A DNA stretch of 64,000 nucleotides from Ipomoea triloba (lineage: Eukaryota > Streptophyta > Magnoliopsida > Solanales > Convolvulaceae): the NCBI RefSeq assembly GCF_003576645.1, contig NC_044916.1, forward strand, positions 36,243,697 to 36,307,696. The letters are read 5' to 3'. Made by a program: the position numbers and the translations under genes. Under the pieces are notes generated by a model, which did no database searches, was not told the DNA's origin, and saw nothing but the letters and a program-made list of their open reading frames with translations. Shown here piece after piece: positions 47,111-58,821 of this stretch; the first letter of the stretch is position 1, and every line of letters starts with the position of its first letter.

Positions 47111-49683
47111 GTTCAACTAATATGGGAACCCTCAAGAAAGACCTAAAAATTAATCACACTTATAAATATATAACTCCACATAAAATTACCAATGCATGTA
47201 TGTAGGAGCTGAGGAAGGACCACATCAAAATATTCATTCCTTCTATAGCAAGCAATTTTAATCAACAAATTCATACACATAACTATAATGTTACATACTA
47301 ATAATGTAGGATTTAAGAAGTTGAAATTGTACCATGAGATGGGTACTATCGGTCAAACCCGTCACACATGGTATTCTTAGTATAGTTTACATCTATTGTA
47401 TGGTAGTTTATATCATTTATGTGTGATTTGCAATTTACCTCCCATGTGTATATGGATATTTTCATCACCCAAAAAAATGCTAGAAATTCTTATCAATTTC
47501 AATGCTTTGAAATATTGAATTAAAAAGCCAAGATTGAATTAATAAAAAAACATTGGCCTATAATATTGGGACTTCTATATATCGTAACAACTAATCATGC
47601 ATCAATTAATATTAATTAAGAAGCTAGGGAAACCTCAATTATAGTTTCTTGTGTTTTCAATCATATTCCATCACGCTTTTTAAGCCTTTCCGTCCAAGAA
47701 TGGGACTAAGAGATAGGGAATATGAACCCACCATTTTAAAGAGGCATGATGATGATGACTTGGGCTAACTGCTAGCTAGCTTTGTCAAAGCAACAGTTCA
47801 TCATGGTTGGTAATCATTTTTCTTCCAAGTGTTAAATAATAAATACATATCATTAAACCTGATAATGGTTATATGACTTATATCATATGATGCACGTAAA
47901 TTTTTAAGAAAGTATTGCTTCCTCACTTTAAATACATTTTCTTTCATAAATTCATGAACATTTCCATAATCACGGAACATTTTAAGATTGTTTACATGAC
48001 TATAAAGAAATTAAAACAGCATTACAACTGGAAAAGCGCGTTGTTCCGAGCACCCAAAAAAAGGCTGAAAAAGTATAATATTTAAAAATTATTCTATTGA
48101 CTAATAAAAAAAAAGGCAAATTTATTTTCGATTACCTCCCTTAAGGACTTTTGTACGTACTACTTAGGTTATATTAAGGCAAAAGACAACGACTCTCATG
48201 GATTCCCCATTATATTAATGAAACAATTTATGTACAACCTAATTTTACACAAATATCACATCAAAGGAACTGTTGCATTGCCAAGAGAAAAAGAAAAGGG
48301 GAACGGTGGAGATAGAGATGGAGAAAACCAACTTTCCAGCCTAAAGGAGAAGGCACATAGTACATGGATATCATGTCACTCATATGGTAGCTAGATATGT
48401 AAGCCCACATCATTATAAATATTGCTTGCTGGTCACATTATTCCTCATTAATTAGTCCCCTCCCCCCTCCCCATCACTTTAATTTCTTTCTGGCTGGCTT
48501 TTCCACCCCATTAATCCCCCATTGCTTTTTATATCGTCTATGCCTTGCTGGTCTTAGGGCTTCATCATGCCCCCACCTTTATTAAGTTTTCTCGCTATTT
48601 GTTTGACATTTTAGTATAGTTTTCAGTTCAGAAGTTATATCGATTATTAGAGTAACAGTTTTATTGATATGATCAAAGCTAAGAGATCGATTTCATTAAT
48701 AATAATAATAATAATAAGATGAGTCGTGTGTTTAGACTTTAGAAAATAGTAAGCGGTAATACACTCGCCTTAACTTTCTAATGTTGTGTTAATCGTTAAG
48801 TCCTTGTTAAGAAAATATTTTTCATCAAATACGGAGTATGTTATTTAGCTTGAGTTAGAGTGTTCATCCAATTATCTAGTAGGTTGCAAACATGATGAAT
48901 AAGTATCAAACTAATTCAGGCAACATATTTCAATTTGGTATTAAAATAAGTAAAAGAGTATACATAAATGTGCAATTCAACTGTAAGTTTAAGCTTTTAG
49001 TTGAGATGTAGCATATATTTCAATTATTGTGAATGCTTGTCAATGGTATAAAGATTGATTTTTTATTTTTATTTTAAAAGGTGTTGGTTGCATTATATTC
49101 ACCAGGAAGGCTGGGCGCCTGGGCCGCCGGGGATTCTTCAATTCTTTTGGTGGTTAAGGAAAGCGACGGGCGCAGACTGCAGAACAGATCAATAATTAAG
49201 CTTGAAAATGGCATTTTTACCATCGTGTGTTATAAACTGACGAATAAAATCGCAGACACGAAAACGACACAAACAAAATCAACCATGACATTACAACGGC
49301 ATCACGGTACAAGGTCATAACATATATATAAGCTGTTAATGATGTTTTTTTTTTTAAAGTTGAAAAATCTGTAGTCATTATTCGAATATGTGCATTGTAT
49401 AAACTTAGTAATAATTATAATCAGTAAAAGAATATAAGATATAAACCAATCTATACAATTTATAGTTGACCAGATGAAATTAAGTTGTTATTACTAAGAG
49501 TCATACTACATGTACTCCCAAATTCTACTCGCTCACTTTACTCCCTGACGTGGCAAATAAGGATTGGATGTTTTTATCATATGGGTCTCAGAATAGTTGT
49601 CTACCTCAAAAGTTTGTGAGAGGGAGTACATGTTGGGAGTATGAAATGGGAGTGCAGGTAATATTTTCCTATTACTAATTAAC
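47111..49683. other. AT-rich spacer
   Basis: No supported gene. An (AAT)n run occurs at about 48698-48717 and TACGGAGTA at 48830-48838. A short GC-rich patch with a 79-codon frame at about 49081-49320 shows nothing I recognise. At about 49508-49660 repeated TACTCCC/GGGAGTA words in opposite orientation suggest a small MITE. Confidence 0.4.
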
Positions 49684-49686
49684 TTA

Positions 49687-50297
49687 GGGAGTGTATTCAA
49701 TCACGACTTTCATAAACTTTTAAATACTTTTAAAGTGATGGATTTTAATTAACTTTTGTAGAGTTTTTGTAAACTTTCGAATTTTTTAAACTTTTATAAA
49801 CTTTGTAAGAGTTTATAAATATCCATAGAACAAACATTTATAAACTTTTAAAAACTTTTTCATATTAAAAAGTTTACAAAAGTCATTAAAACTCTAAATT
49901 GAATACACCCTCACAAACATTCCATAACTTCTATTAATATATTATCTATAAATTAGTGCATTGTAAAAATTAAAAAAAAAATATTGATGTCACAAAAATA
50001 GAGTATATTATTCATAAAGAAAATATAATCAATTTTTATAAATATAACCAATAAAAATATTTCTTGAACTAATGAAACAACTAATGCTGAGTAATATAAT
50101 TATCAACCACTACTATCACGCCATCCATTTTTTATGGCATCAAGCATGAGTTGTAACAACTCGTTACTCTCATCAGTTGCCCATAATGCATAATTTTCAT
50201 TAACTTTACTTTTACCTTTACTATTTTCTTAATGAGTATCTCCCATTTATAATTACTATAAAATAAATAAAGAATCTCTTAAAAAATTAAACTTAAT

Positions 50298-50351
<54 letters not shown>

Positions 50352-51003
50352 TAAATTAATACTTTTTGAAATCTTATAAAATTATAAATTAATACTTAAT
50401 AAACATACACTTATATAAAATTATAAACATATTAATTAAATAAAATTTAAAAATTATAAATTTAAAAATTTGCTGCACAGCAGCACAAGCTGCTGTTCGC
50501 AACAGATTCATGCGAACAGCAACAGCTGCGATCGCAGCAATTTTTTTAGCTGCGATCGCAACAATTATTTTGTTGCGATGGCAACAAAAAAAGTGATTGA
50601 ACATAAAAAAAAAAAAATTATAAAAGATTTGAAACACACCGTAAAATTGATGGAAAATTTGCCTAGTTTAGATAGAGGAAAAAAAGTTTGTAGAGATTAT
50701 TGAAAAGTTTGGGGTTGAAGGGTTGGATTTCATCTATTTATATTAATAAAGAGAAAGTCTACAGAAATCCTATTCTGACAGAGTTTGTGAAAGTCAGTAA
50801 CTTTTTGAATAGCAGTAGAATTTTAATAACTCTATAAAAGTCTGAATCGAATACCTGTATACTTTTAAAGAGTTTTGAAAAGTTTGAATTGAATACAGGT
50901 AAACTTTTAAAAAGTTTATAAAAGTCTAAATTGAATACCACCAAACTTTTAAAGTTAATAAAAGTATTTAAAAGTTTATGAAAGTCGTGATTTAATACAC
51001 CCC
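49687..51003. mobile_element. Harbinger-like non-autonomous element
   Basis: The left end GGGAGTGTATTCAATCACGA and the right end read in reverse (GGGGTGTATTAAATCACGA) match, and both continue CTTTCATAAACTTTTAAA. The element is flanked by TTA on both sides (49684-49686 and 51004-51006), the 3-bp duplication of PIF/Harbinger elements. The interior has many AAGTTTATAAAAGTC-like repeats, an (AT)n run (50301-50346) and a palindromic GCGATCGC segment. A second inward-facing terminus at about 49900-49912 (ATTGAATACACCC) suggests nested or composite structure. No transposase is present. Confidence 0.7.
50470..50590. repeat. Palindromic GCGATCGC-rich segment
   Basis: The words GCTGCGATCGCAGCA and GCTGCGATCGCAACA, each centred on GCGATCGC, plus flanking GCTGCTGTTCGCAAC and TGCGAACAGCAACAGC, pair with one another. 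They form nested hairpins inside the Harbinger-like element. Confidence 0.75.
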
Positions 51004-51006
51004 TTA

Positions 51007-51516
51007 ATTATAAGTTAAGGAGTTCATTCGAGATAATAATATAATGAAATGATTAGTGTGATGGGGTCTGCAAAGCATCATCGATCTCATAAATATCTAT
51101 CACCTCACTTACACTACAGGGTATTAAGTAACTTAGCTTGATTCACGCACTAGTATAGTGGAGTACTACACGAAAGATGAAAAGCTCAAAAGCTCAACTA
51201 TAATGGACCATATATTGCTATGGCGGTCGAATCAGGTCACCCTTTATCTTTCTCTCTTTTCCCCCCCACTCTTTAATTTCATTGCATGTGCTGATGTGCA
51301 TCTTTAAGTAAAACGAGGCCCGAGTGTCGCGGGGAACTGACAACATAGGAACATTCCTGTACCTTTATTTATGTAAATCAGAACAGCACACCTGTACTGG
51401 TTGGCTAGCTATCGATCTCCTTTATTTCCCAGCAGCCATTTATGGTCCCCGGTGCGGCGGTGTTAGTTCACATCATAACTCAAATTCATGTGGGCTGCTT
51501 GTAAGCTTAGCTTGTT

Positions 51517-51564
<48 letters not shown>

Positions 51565-52229
51565 CCGTCACCTTACTGAGTGGACTGGAGATTGGAAATA
51601 TATATGAAGTTTTAACGTATAGTAACATCAAATCAAAGTCCAAATCCAATCAATTTGTTAGAGATGCGATGGAACCTGGTGGTATAAAAGAGGATATATG
51701 GTTTCTGCGTGCCGTATGACAAAGGCAAGATCCATATATGTTTGGGTTGTTCAATGTTACGTTCACTTAATTGTGTCGAATCAATATACTTTATACAGTA
51801 TTTGATGTTTTTATGGAATTGAATTGAAGTAGTGCTTGATTAACTAGAAAATATAATCTTTTATAAATTTGATCATTTTTAATCTTTTTTTTTTTTTTAA
51901 GAATTGGTTTCCCACCACACAGAACTGACAGAACATAAATAAATGAAGAAAAAAAAAACAGTTAAACAAAGTGTGGTCAAGTCACACATAACATTATCCA
52001 TTGTTAGAAGCAACTTAATTAATTGATCTCGATCATATGGTGGAGTCTGATCTCCACAACTCACAAACGGAACCAACATGCTCCCAGTCACGTACATTAT
52101 TGCAATCTTGCTTACCGAGAAATTTGCTTAGCTTCTTGATGAATATGACTAACGTATGTGCATGGCAACTCTAACCTCTTGTTGCCAACTCACAAATCAC
52201 TCTTACAGTGTGTAAATGCGGACCTCTTT
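51007..52229. other. Spacer with an (AT)n satellite
   Basis: An (AT)n run lies at 51520-51562. A 64-codon frame at 51324-51518 shows no recognisable feature. No gene is seen. Confidence 0.4.
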
Positions 52230-52636
52230 TTTCTTTTATTTATTTATTTAACCACACAAAATAGCCACAAATTTTATGTAAACCCTACTATTGGCACGTA
52301 TAACTAATATTATTGTTATTAAATAAATAATCTGATCACGTATAACTAATATTATTGTTATTAAATAAATAATCTGATCAATTTGGTTGTGGTTACACCA
52401 AATATTTCCATATATATATATATATATATATATATTAGTTAGGAAAAAGGCGCNTTTCTTTTATTTATTTATTTAACCACACAAAATAGCCACAAATTTT
52501 ATGTAAACCCTACTATTGGCACGTATAACTAATATTATTGTTATTAAATAAATAATCTGATCAATTTGGTTGTGGTTACACCAAATATTTCCATATATAT
52601 ATATATATATATATATATTAGTTAGGAAAAAGGCGC
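52230..52636. repeat. Direct duplication around a single N
   Basis: The block 52230-52453 and the block 52455-52636 start alike (TTTCTTTTATTTATTTATTT) and end alike (TTAGTTAGGAAAAAGGCGC), separated only by an N at 52454. The first copy has an extra 42-bp tandem unit (52295-52336 repeated at 52337-52378). Both contain an (AT)n run. The pattern suggests overlapping contig ends joined without merging, rather than a real duplication. Confidence 0.85.
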
Positions 52637-53040
52637 AAATGCTTAAATTTAAAAAATCAATTCAATGTGCTATTTTAATGAATATCAACTTTATTAAATA
52701 TGCATTAATTACATTTAACAAATATTATTTTTGAAAGGAATTACATTTAACAAATATATGTATCAACTGTTTAAAATTTGTATGAGATTGGAGATAAAAG
52801 AAATAGGAAAAAAAAAAAAAGAATTTGAAAGGAAATTTCAAAATATAATTACAAATACCAAAATTTCCCTTTAATTTTTGTTTGTCAATAAATAGGTTGA
52901 AATGACAATAAGATCTAATTGAAACTATTAGCTTATGTTGAGATTCACATTAAAACTATTAAATATTAAATATATCTATATATATATAATAATAGAAGTG
53001 CCTAACAAAAGTTTTCCCCCCAAAATTGGAGGGCATTTTA

Positions 53041-53356
53041 GTAATAACATAATGGATATTATTTATTTATTTATTATTTTATTAATTTTATTAATTATCC
53101 ATATTTATTAATAATGTAATGCAATTATCCATATTTATTAATTTATTAATAATGTAATGCCATTATCCATATTTATTAATAATATTAATTAGTGATTGGT
53201 GATATATAATTTGTGATATATCTAATATGGTAATATTGTTAATATTTATTTATTTATTATTTTATTAATTTTATTAATTATCCATATTTATTAATAATGT
53301 AATGCCATAAGGTAATATTGTGTTGTTAATATTGATTGGTGATTGGTGATATATAA
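53041..53356. repeat. AT-rich local repeats around the Pack-MULE site
   Basis: TTATCCATATTTATTAATAA occurs several times, and GGTGATATATAATTTGTGAT occurs at about 53199 and again at 53346. These match the flanks of the Pack-MULE and give an in-window copy of its empty site. Confidence 0.8.
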
Positions 53357-53365
53357 TTTGTGATA

Positions 53366-54435
53366 GAATTAATTACACTTTTGGTCCTGTTACTATTGGG
53401 GTTCTATTAATTTGAGTATGCGACTTTAAAAAGCAACAATTTAGTCCCCTGACTATCGATTTTTTAACGGATTAGGTCCTGCCGGCCAAATTACCGGCCA
53501 ATTTCTGCCAGAAAAATATAATGTTGCCTGAAATATTTTTTGTGGAGGGTAAAGTGGTCATTTGAATATTTAAAATTAGGGGAAATGTATTACCGGTCCA
53601 CCACCACCACCTCCGCATGTTTACTTGCCGCCACCATCCCCATCTCTCCCTCCCCCTCCTCCCCCTCCGCCAATCCACTACAATTGCCCGCCGCCACCAT
53701 CACCGTCGCCGCCTCCGCCTGTCCACCACCACCACCACTCACCTCTGCCACCGTCTCCATCACTACCTCCACCCTCCAAGCCATGTGAACATCCTCCACC
53801 GCTACCCTCTCTCCCACCGCCGGTGGTTATCTATGAGAGCCCACCGCCTCCCCCATCCGGTGATGAGATGAGAAACACAGCCTGATGCATTTCAAACAAG
53901 TACTTATTTGGCAGAAACAGAGAATGCATTTCAAAATTATTCCTATTTATTTCCGGTTAAGATTTCTCCCACTATTTCTTATGGGTAAGATTTGCGAAGG
54001 AAATAAATAAATTTTGCAGAAACAGAGAATAGATTTGCAGGGAAGTGTATGTATAGAGAGCTTAATTCCGGGCCAGATCCCAGTATATAATGATGAACAT
54101 CATTTTACTTGTATTGATTCTGGAGTGGAATTCCTTTGATTTCCATCTGTCGCTGTTCTATCTTCGCTTTGTCCATTTGAAATGTGCACTTCTTGATGCT
54201 GACTGGATTTTGGATCAATAACCCAAATAGAAATTGGCCGGTAATATTCAAATGACCATTTTACTCTCCACAAAAAACATTTAAAGCAACATTACATTTT
54301 TCCGGCAGAAATTGGCCGGCAGGACTTAATCCGTTAAAAAATCGATAGTCAGGGGACTAAATTGTTGCTTTTTAAAGTCCCGTACTCAAATTAATAGGAC
54401 TCCAATAGTCACAAGACCAAAAGTGTAATTAATTC
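53366..54435. mobile_element. Pack-MULE carrying an extensin-like gene fragment
   Basis: The 1,070-bp element has inverted repeats of about 195-205 bp (53366-53570 and 54243-54435), starting GAATTAATTACACTTTTGG and including GGCCGGCAGGAC on one side and its complement on the other. Identical 9-bp copies of TTTGTGATA flank it (53357-53365 and 54436-54444), the Mutator-type duplication. The interior is not transposase but a proline-rich coding segment (about 53586-53883) plus about 350 bases that look like a 3' UTR. The same local repeat without insertion is present at about 53199-53245. This is a Pack-MULE: a MULE that acquired host gene sequence. Confidence 0.88.
53586..53883 (+). pseudogene. 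Captured proline-rich, extensin-like gene end
   Basis: An uninterrupted frame reads GPPPPPPHVYLPPPSPSLPP and continues with PPPPPPIHYNCPPPPSPSPP, PPPVHHHHHSPLPPSPSLPP and VVIYESPPPPPSGDEMRNTA before TGA at 53883-53885. Pro-rich runs broken by Tyr and His, with YESPPPPP near the end, resemble the C-terminal extensin region of LRX/PEX or PERK-type cell-wall proteins. There is no ATG and no signal peptide, so only the 3' end of the parent gene was captured. It lies between the element's inverted repeats and stays open over about 98 codons. Whether it is expressed is unknown. Confidence 0.7.
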
Positions 54436-54444
54436 TTTGTGATA

Positions 54445-57300
54445 TATCTAATATAATATTGTGTTGTTAATATTAATTGGTGTTTGATGATATATCTAAT
54501 ATGGTGATATTGTTAATATTAATTGGTGATTGGTGATTGGTGATATGTAATTGGTGATATATCATTATATATTCGTAATATATGTAATGCCATAACATAC
54601 ATGGGAATATTTATTTTTTGTTTTGTTCTTAATAATTACCCTTCATACATATTAATTTTAATAGCTAAGAGTATAGTATGGAGGTTATCGTGTTCTTAGT
54701 AATATCTATTTTTTTTATTTGCTTACAGAATAATTTTAATAAATTAGTTTGTTCATTAAATCGTTACTATTGGATTTATTGCAAATTAATTATAATTGGT
54801 AAAAACATTTAATCAATTATGAATTATAATCAATTGGTAAAAAAATTTAATCAATTATAAATTAAAAAAATTTAACATAGAATGCTCAGAATTCCACCAC
54901 CCCAAAGAATGTAAAACAATTCATTTTATGCGTTATGGCATTATTCTAAGCATCAAATACAGTATATAAAGTCAAATAAAAAATACTATTTAAACTCCAA
55001 AAACGAGGTTGCAAATGTAGGTTCAATCTATCAGTATCTTAGGATAAGAAACTAAAAGCATAAAAGTTAATAATATTAAGAAACAGAATGCCTATGAGAC
55101 ACGGAGGAATTCAGTCTATCTCTGTAGAAATAGAGCATATCACACCATGTGGCCAAAAAGTTGTAGGAGTATGCTTAACAATTAATTCGCAGTCTATGAA
55201 ACCATATTTTGAATTATTTTTATTTTACGCAATTTAATTTATGAATTACAATCACATTTGTGTTAAAAATTGAAATTAGTTGTGTGTAGTAGTTTGTTTT
55301 ATGAATCAACATTTGTCAATTCTCAATAATCTCAATAATAATGTGTAGTTATATATTCATTTTTCGTAATTAATTAATTGAATAGATTAAGGAATTCAAT
55401 TTTGTTCCAATATTAGAGTAAAATCACTAAATACTAAGGAGTACTTTCATAATTTTTATTTCATTTTTTACTATTTACTATTGTAAGTCACCGTAGCTGT
55501 TGTTTACACTATTATTGAAAATTTTTATAATGTTTAAAAGGCAATGCTATATTATAAATAGAAATGAGTTGATTTATGCCATAATATTTACTTATTTGTA
55601 CAAAAAAAATAATATTAAAATAAAGGCAAATTGCAAATTCTTAATATAATAATAATGATCGGATAATAACAGGAGTGATTATTTTTAATAAAGGCAAATT
55701 GCAATGTCATTTAAAATTAGTATTTAAAAGCTTTAAATAATTGGTTACACATTTACATGCACTTTCCTTTCGATCTCACATTTTACCCCTATAAATACAA
55801 TGGATTGACGGCTAAATAAATCACAATTCTCCATCCCTCTTTTTCCCGTTCTCTGTGAAAGGTGACTCTCTCATTCCCCACCACCCGATAAATACAATGG
55901 AAGAAATCATAATTCTTCATTTTGCATTACATCCCTGTTCTTCCCATTCTTTGTTAAATACGATCTTGGTTTCGCTGATCTCATTCTCTTATTCCACTGC
56001 ACAGTAAATACAATGGATTGGTGTTGCACCCATGAAAACGTAAGTATTTCCTTACAGTTTCAAGATTTTTTTTTGGTTAGTGATTTCAAAAGATCATTTT
56101 AATGCCATATGCAATCTTTATACAATTGTATACACCCAACAGAAGACTAAATTATGAACTATTTATATTTCTTCCTAAAAAGCAAAGAAAAGGTATCAAG
56201 TTGAGATTAAAAATGTCATAAATTTCCCTATTTCCCATAATCTTCAAATACACACAACCAATTCCTCCACATCACTGCACTAATCCATAATTCAGAATAG
56301 ACCCTATATCAACAACATCATGTACTTTACAAATCTAAAATTTCATAACCAGTGCGGCTTACTCATTGTGATAGCCAAGAAATGTATCAAGTGAAATGAG
56401 ATCTGCATTATGCAAGCATGAAATCAAGAATTCTGCATTATGCGAGCACGAAATCAAGAAAATTCGCAAGAAAACATCGCCTCTGTTGTGGTGGAGAATA
56501 AATGCACATTAATATGAATACCCGTGAAGGATGGGATTGCTTGGCGATGAGAGGGGAAGATATGAGACACTTTGCGTTGTTCATTGGAAGTGAGAATGAG
56601 AAGTGGAGGTCGTCTCTTTTCTTCTCTTCTCCGTTTTCTCTACTCTTTCTGAATCTGTACAGAGAACAATATCTATAGCATACCCGTTTTAACTACTCTT
56701 TCTGAATCTGTACAGAGATCAATATCTATAGCATACGTTAATATACGTAATACGGGTGGGTGCATCAAAGGATTGTCTATTTAGTCAAATATTATTTCCA
56801 TCATTTGATTCACGAAAAAGAATTTATAAACTTTTGTGAAAATGAAAATTGTTTCCTGTTTCAATTAAAATAGGAAATAATATTTTAATTACCATAATAA
56901 TTTTTATGGTAATTAAGGAATTAATTACACAAATATTAGTATAATTATTAACAATTTTTATGATAATTAAGTTTTTTTTTTGAGAATTAAATTAACAATA
57001 ATTATATGGATATTAATATAATTACAATTAAATATAGGTTGTTGAATTTTTTTTCTATTACAATTAATCATTCAGATATGGAGAGGGAGGAAAAAAAAGT
57101 AGAGGCAAGTGGTGAAAAATAATATACTTAGGTATAGCATTATAAGTAGAATATAAATTATTATTGACATTCTTCAATGTAATTATTATGGTAATTTTGT
57201 GGTAACATTTATCTCTCTCCCTCTCTCCCTCCCCTCTCTCTCTCTATATATATAATTGCATAATATGTCAATATTAATATAATTGCCTAATAACTTTTCC
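54445..57300. other. AT-rich Helitron interior
   Basis: No gene is supported. At about 55797-56040 the words AATACAATGGA and CATCCCTCTT repeat in a CT-rich leader-like stretch ending in a short frame (MDWCCTHEN) and a GTAAGT donor, which could be a first exon now without partners. A 54-bp period tandem repeat (TACTCTTTCTGAATCTGTAC) occurs at about 56640-56737, and a CT-rich run at 57211-57245. Confidence 0.4.
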
Positions 57301-57697
57301 CTTTCAAACATATTTATTTTACAACAAAAATTTACATAAATCAATTATGGGAACAAAACAGTTTTAAATCATGTAATTTTAAAAAACCATTAAATACAGT
57401 TTGATTCCAATTTTTTTTCATCTTAATGCACTTTTAAATTATTTTTCCATTTTCTCATATTTATTTTAGTAATAATATAATTATATAAATCATATTACAT
57501 ATCAAATTTTTCAAGATAATTACGTACAAACGTGTCATATATTATTTAATTAATTAAATGAGTGATTTTTTACACTAATCATATAATCAAATAAATTTAC
57601 ATTTTCAAATATTAGAATTATTTATAATTTAATTTTTAATTTTATTATCTAAATAAAAATATATAATAATAAAAAATTTCATCCGTGCATCGCACGG
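57300..57697 (+). mobile_element. Helitron-type 3' end, copy 1 (no CTAG)
   Basis: The hairpin CCGTGC-ATC-GCACGG at 57683-57697 matches the one at 60287. About 350 bases before it (CTTTCAAACATATTTATTT, CAATTATGGGAACAAAACA, ACAGTTTGATTCCAATT) are shared with 59955-60286. The hairpin is followed by GTAATATAAAATG, so the terminal CTRR has decayed. Confidence 0.65.
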
Positions 57698-57838
57698 GTA
57701 ATATAAAATGATAACAGGAGTGGTTATTATTAATAATTAATTAAAAAATTTAAATTAATTATAATTGGTAAAAAAATTTAATCAATTATGAATTATAATT
57801 TTAGTTTACACAATATTATAGTTTTTTATCATTTGTTT

Positions 57839-57841
<3 letters not shown>

Positions 57842-57879
<38 letters not shown>

Positions 57880-57947
57880 NTATGTATGTATGTATGTATG
57901 TATGTATGTATGTATGTATGTATGTATGTATGTATGTATGTATGTAT
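57842..57947. repeat. Compound (AT)n-N-(TATG)n microsatellite
   Basis: About 19 AT units run to an N at 57880, followed by 16 to 17 TATG units. The N marks an unresolved repeat, so the length is unreliable. Confidence 0.95.
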
Positions 57948-58428
57948 AATTGTACGGTATATACATATATATGGATAACTATTAAGGTGGAATATTTATA
58001 ATTAATATAATATAATCTATATGTACGTTATATAGATATTTATGTATATATAAGTGCATACACAAGTTATGCGTATATAAATGGATATAATTTTATAATG
58101 ATTTATTAGTGATTAGTATGAATATAGATAATTATTTATATTATTTATTAGTGATTGGTATGAATATAGATTGCATATGAGTTTAGGTACATTGTAGAAT
58201 ATGGTCAAATGTTAGGATAATATTTACTTATTTGTACCAAAAAAAATAATAAATAGTCAATCAATAATTATTATTAATCAATTATTTTTAAAGTTTTCCT
58301 AATAAATTTCTTATATAATAAATTCTCATATCACTATATAAAGCATGCAATCATTCAACCAATTTCGCATCTTTCACTGTATCTTAGCACTTTAGCCTCA
58401 TAGCATAGCGAAGAAAAATCTACCTATA

Positions 58429-58578
58429 ATGACCCCTATTTTTGTTGCACTAAATAAGATAAACGCCTACAATACTGCGTGGGCAATAAAAGTACGATTG
58501 ATTCGTCTTTACGAAGTCAAGAACAACCGAGGAGCAACCTTAGAATCTGTGCTGGAAGATGTAGAGGTATATGTTCTT

Positions 58579-58636
<58 letters not shown>

Positions 58637-58790
58637 TTTCTTGAATCATAATATATATTTTTGAATTCATATATATGTTCTAGACCCCTCTACTAATTTG
58701 TTTATATTGTCTATTTAAATTTGTTTGTGCGGTTTATTTTTATTTGGTTTTTTTTTTTTTCTGTTTCACGGCTAACTATTGTTGTTTTTA

Positions 58791-58821
<31 letters not shown>

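Noticed and set aside
53590..53817. Minus-strand Gly/Val-rich frame opposite the Pack-MULE cargo
   Set aside because: It is the antisense of proline-rich codons and carries no independent evidence.
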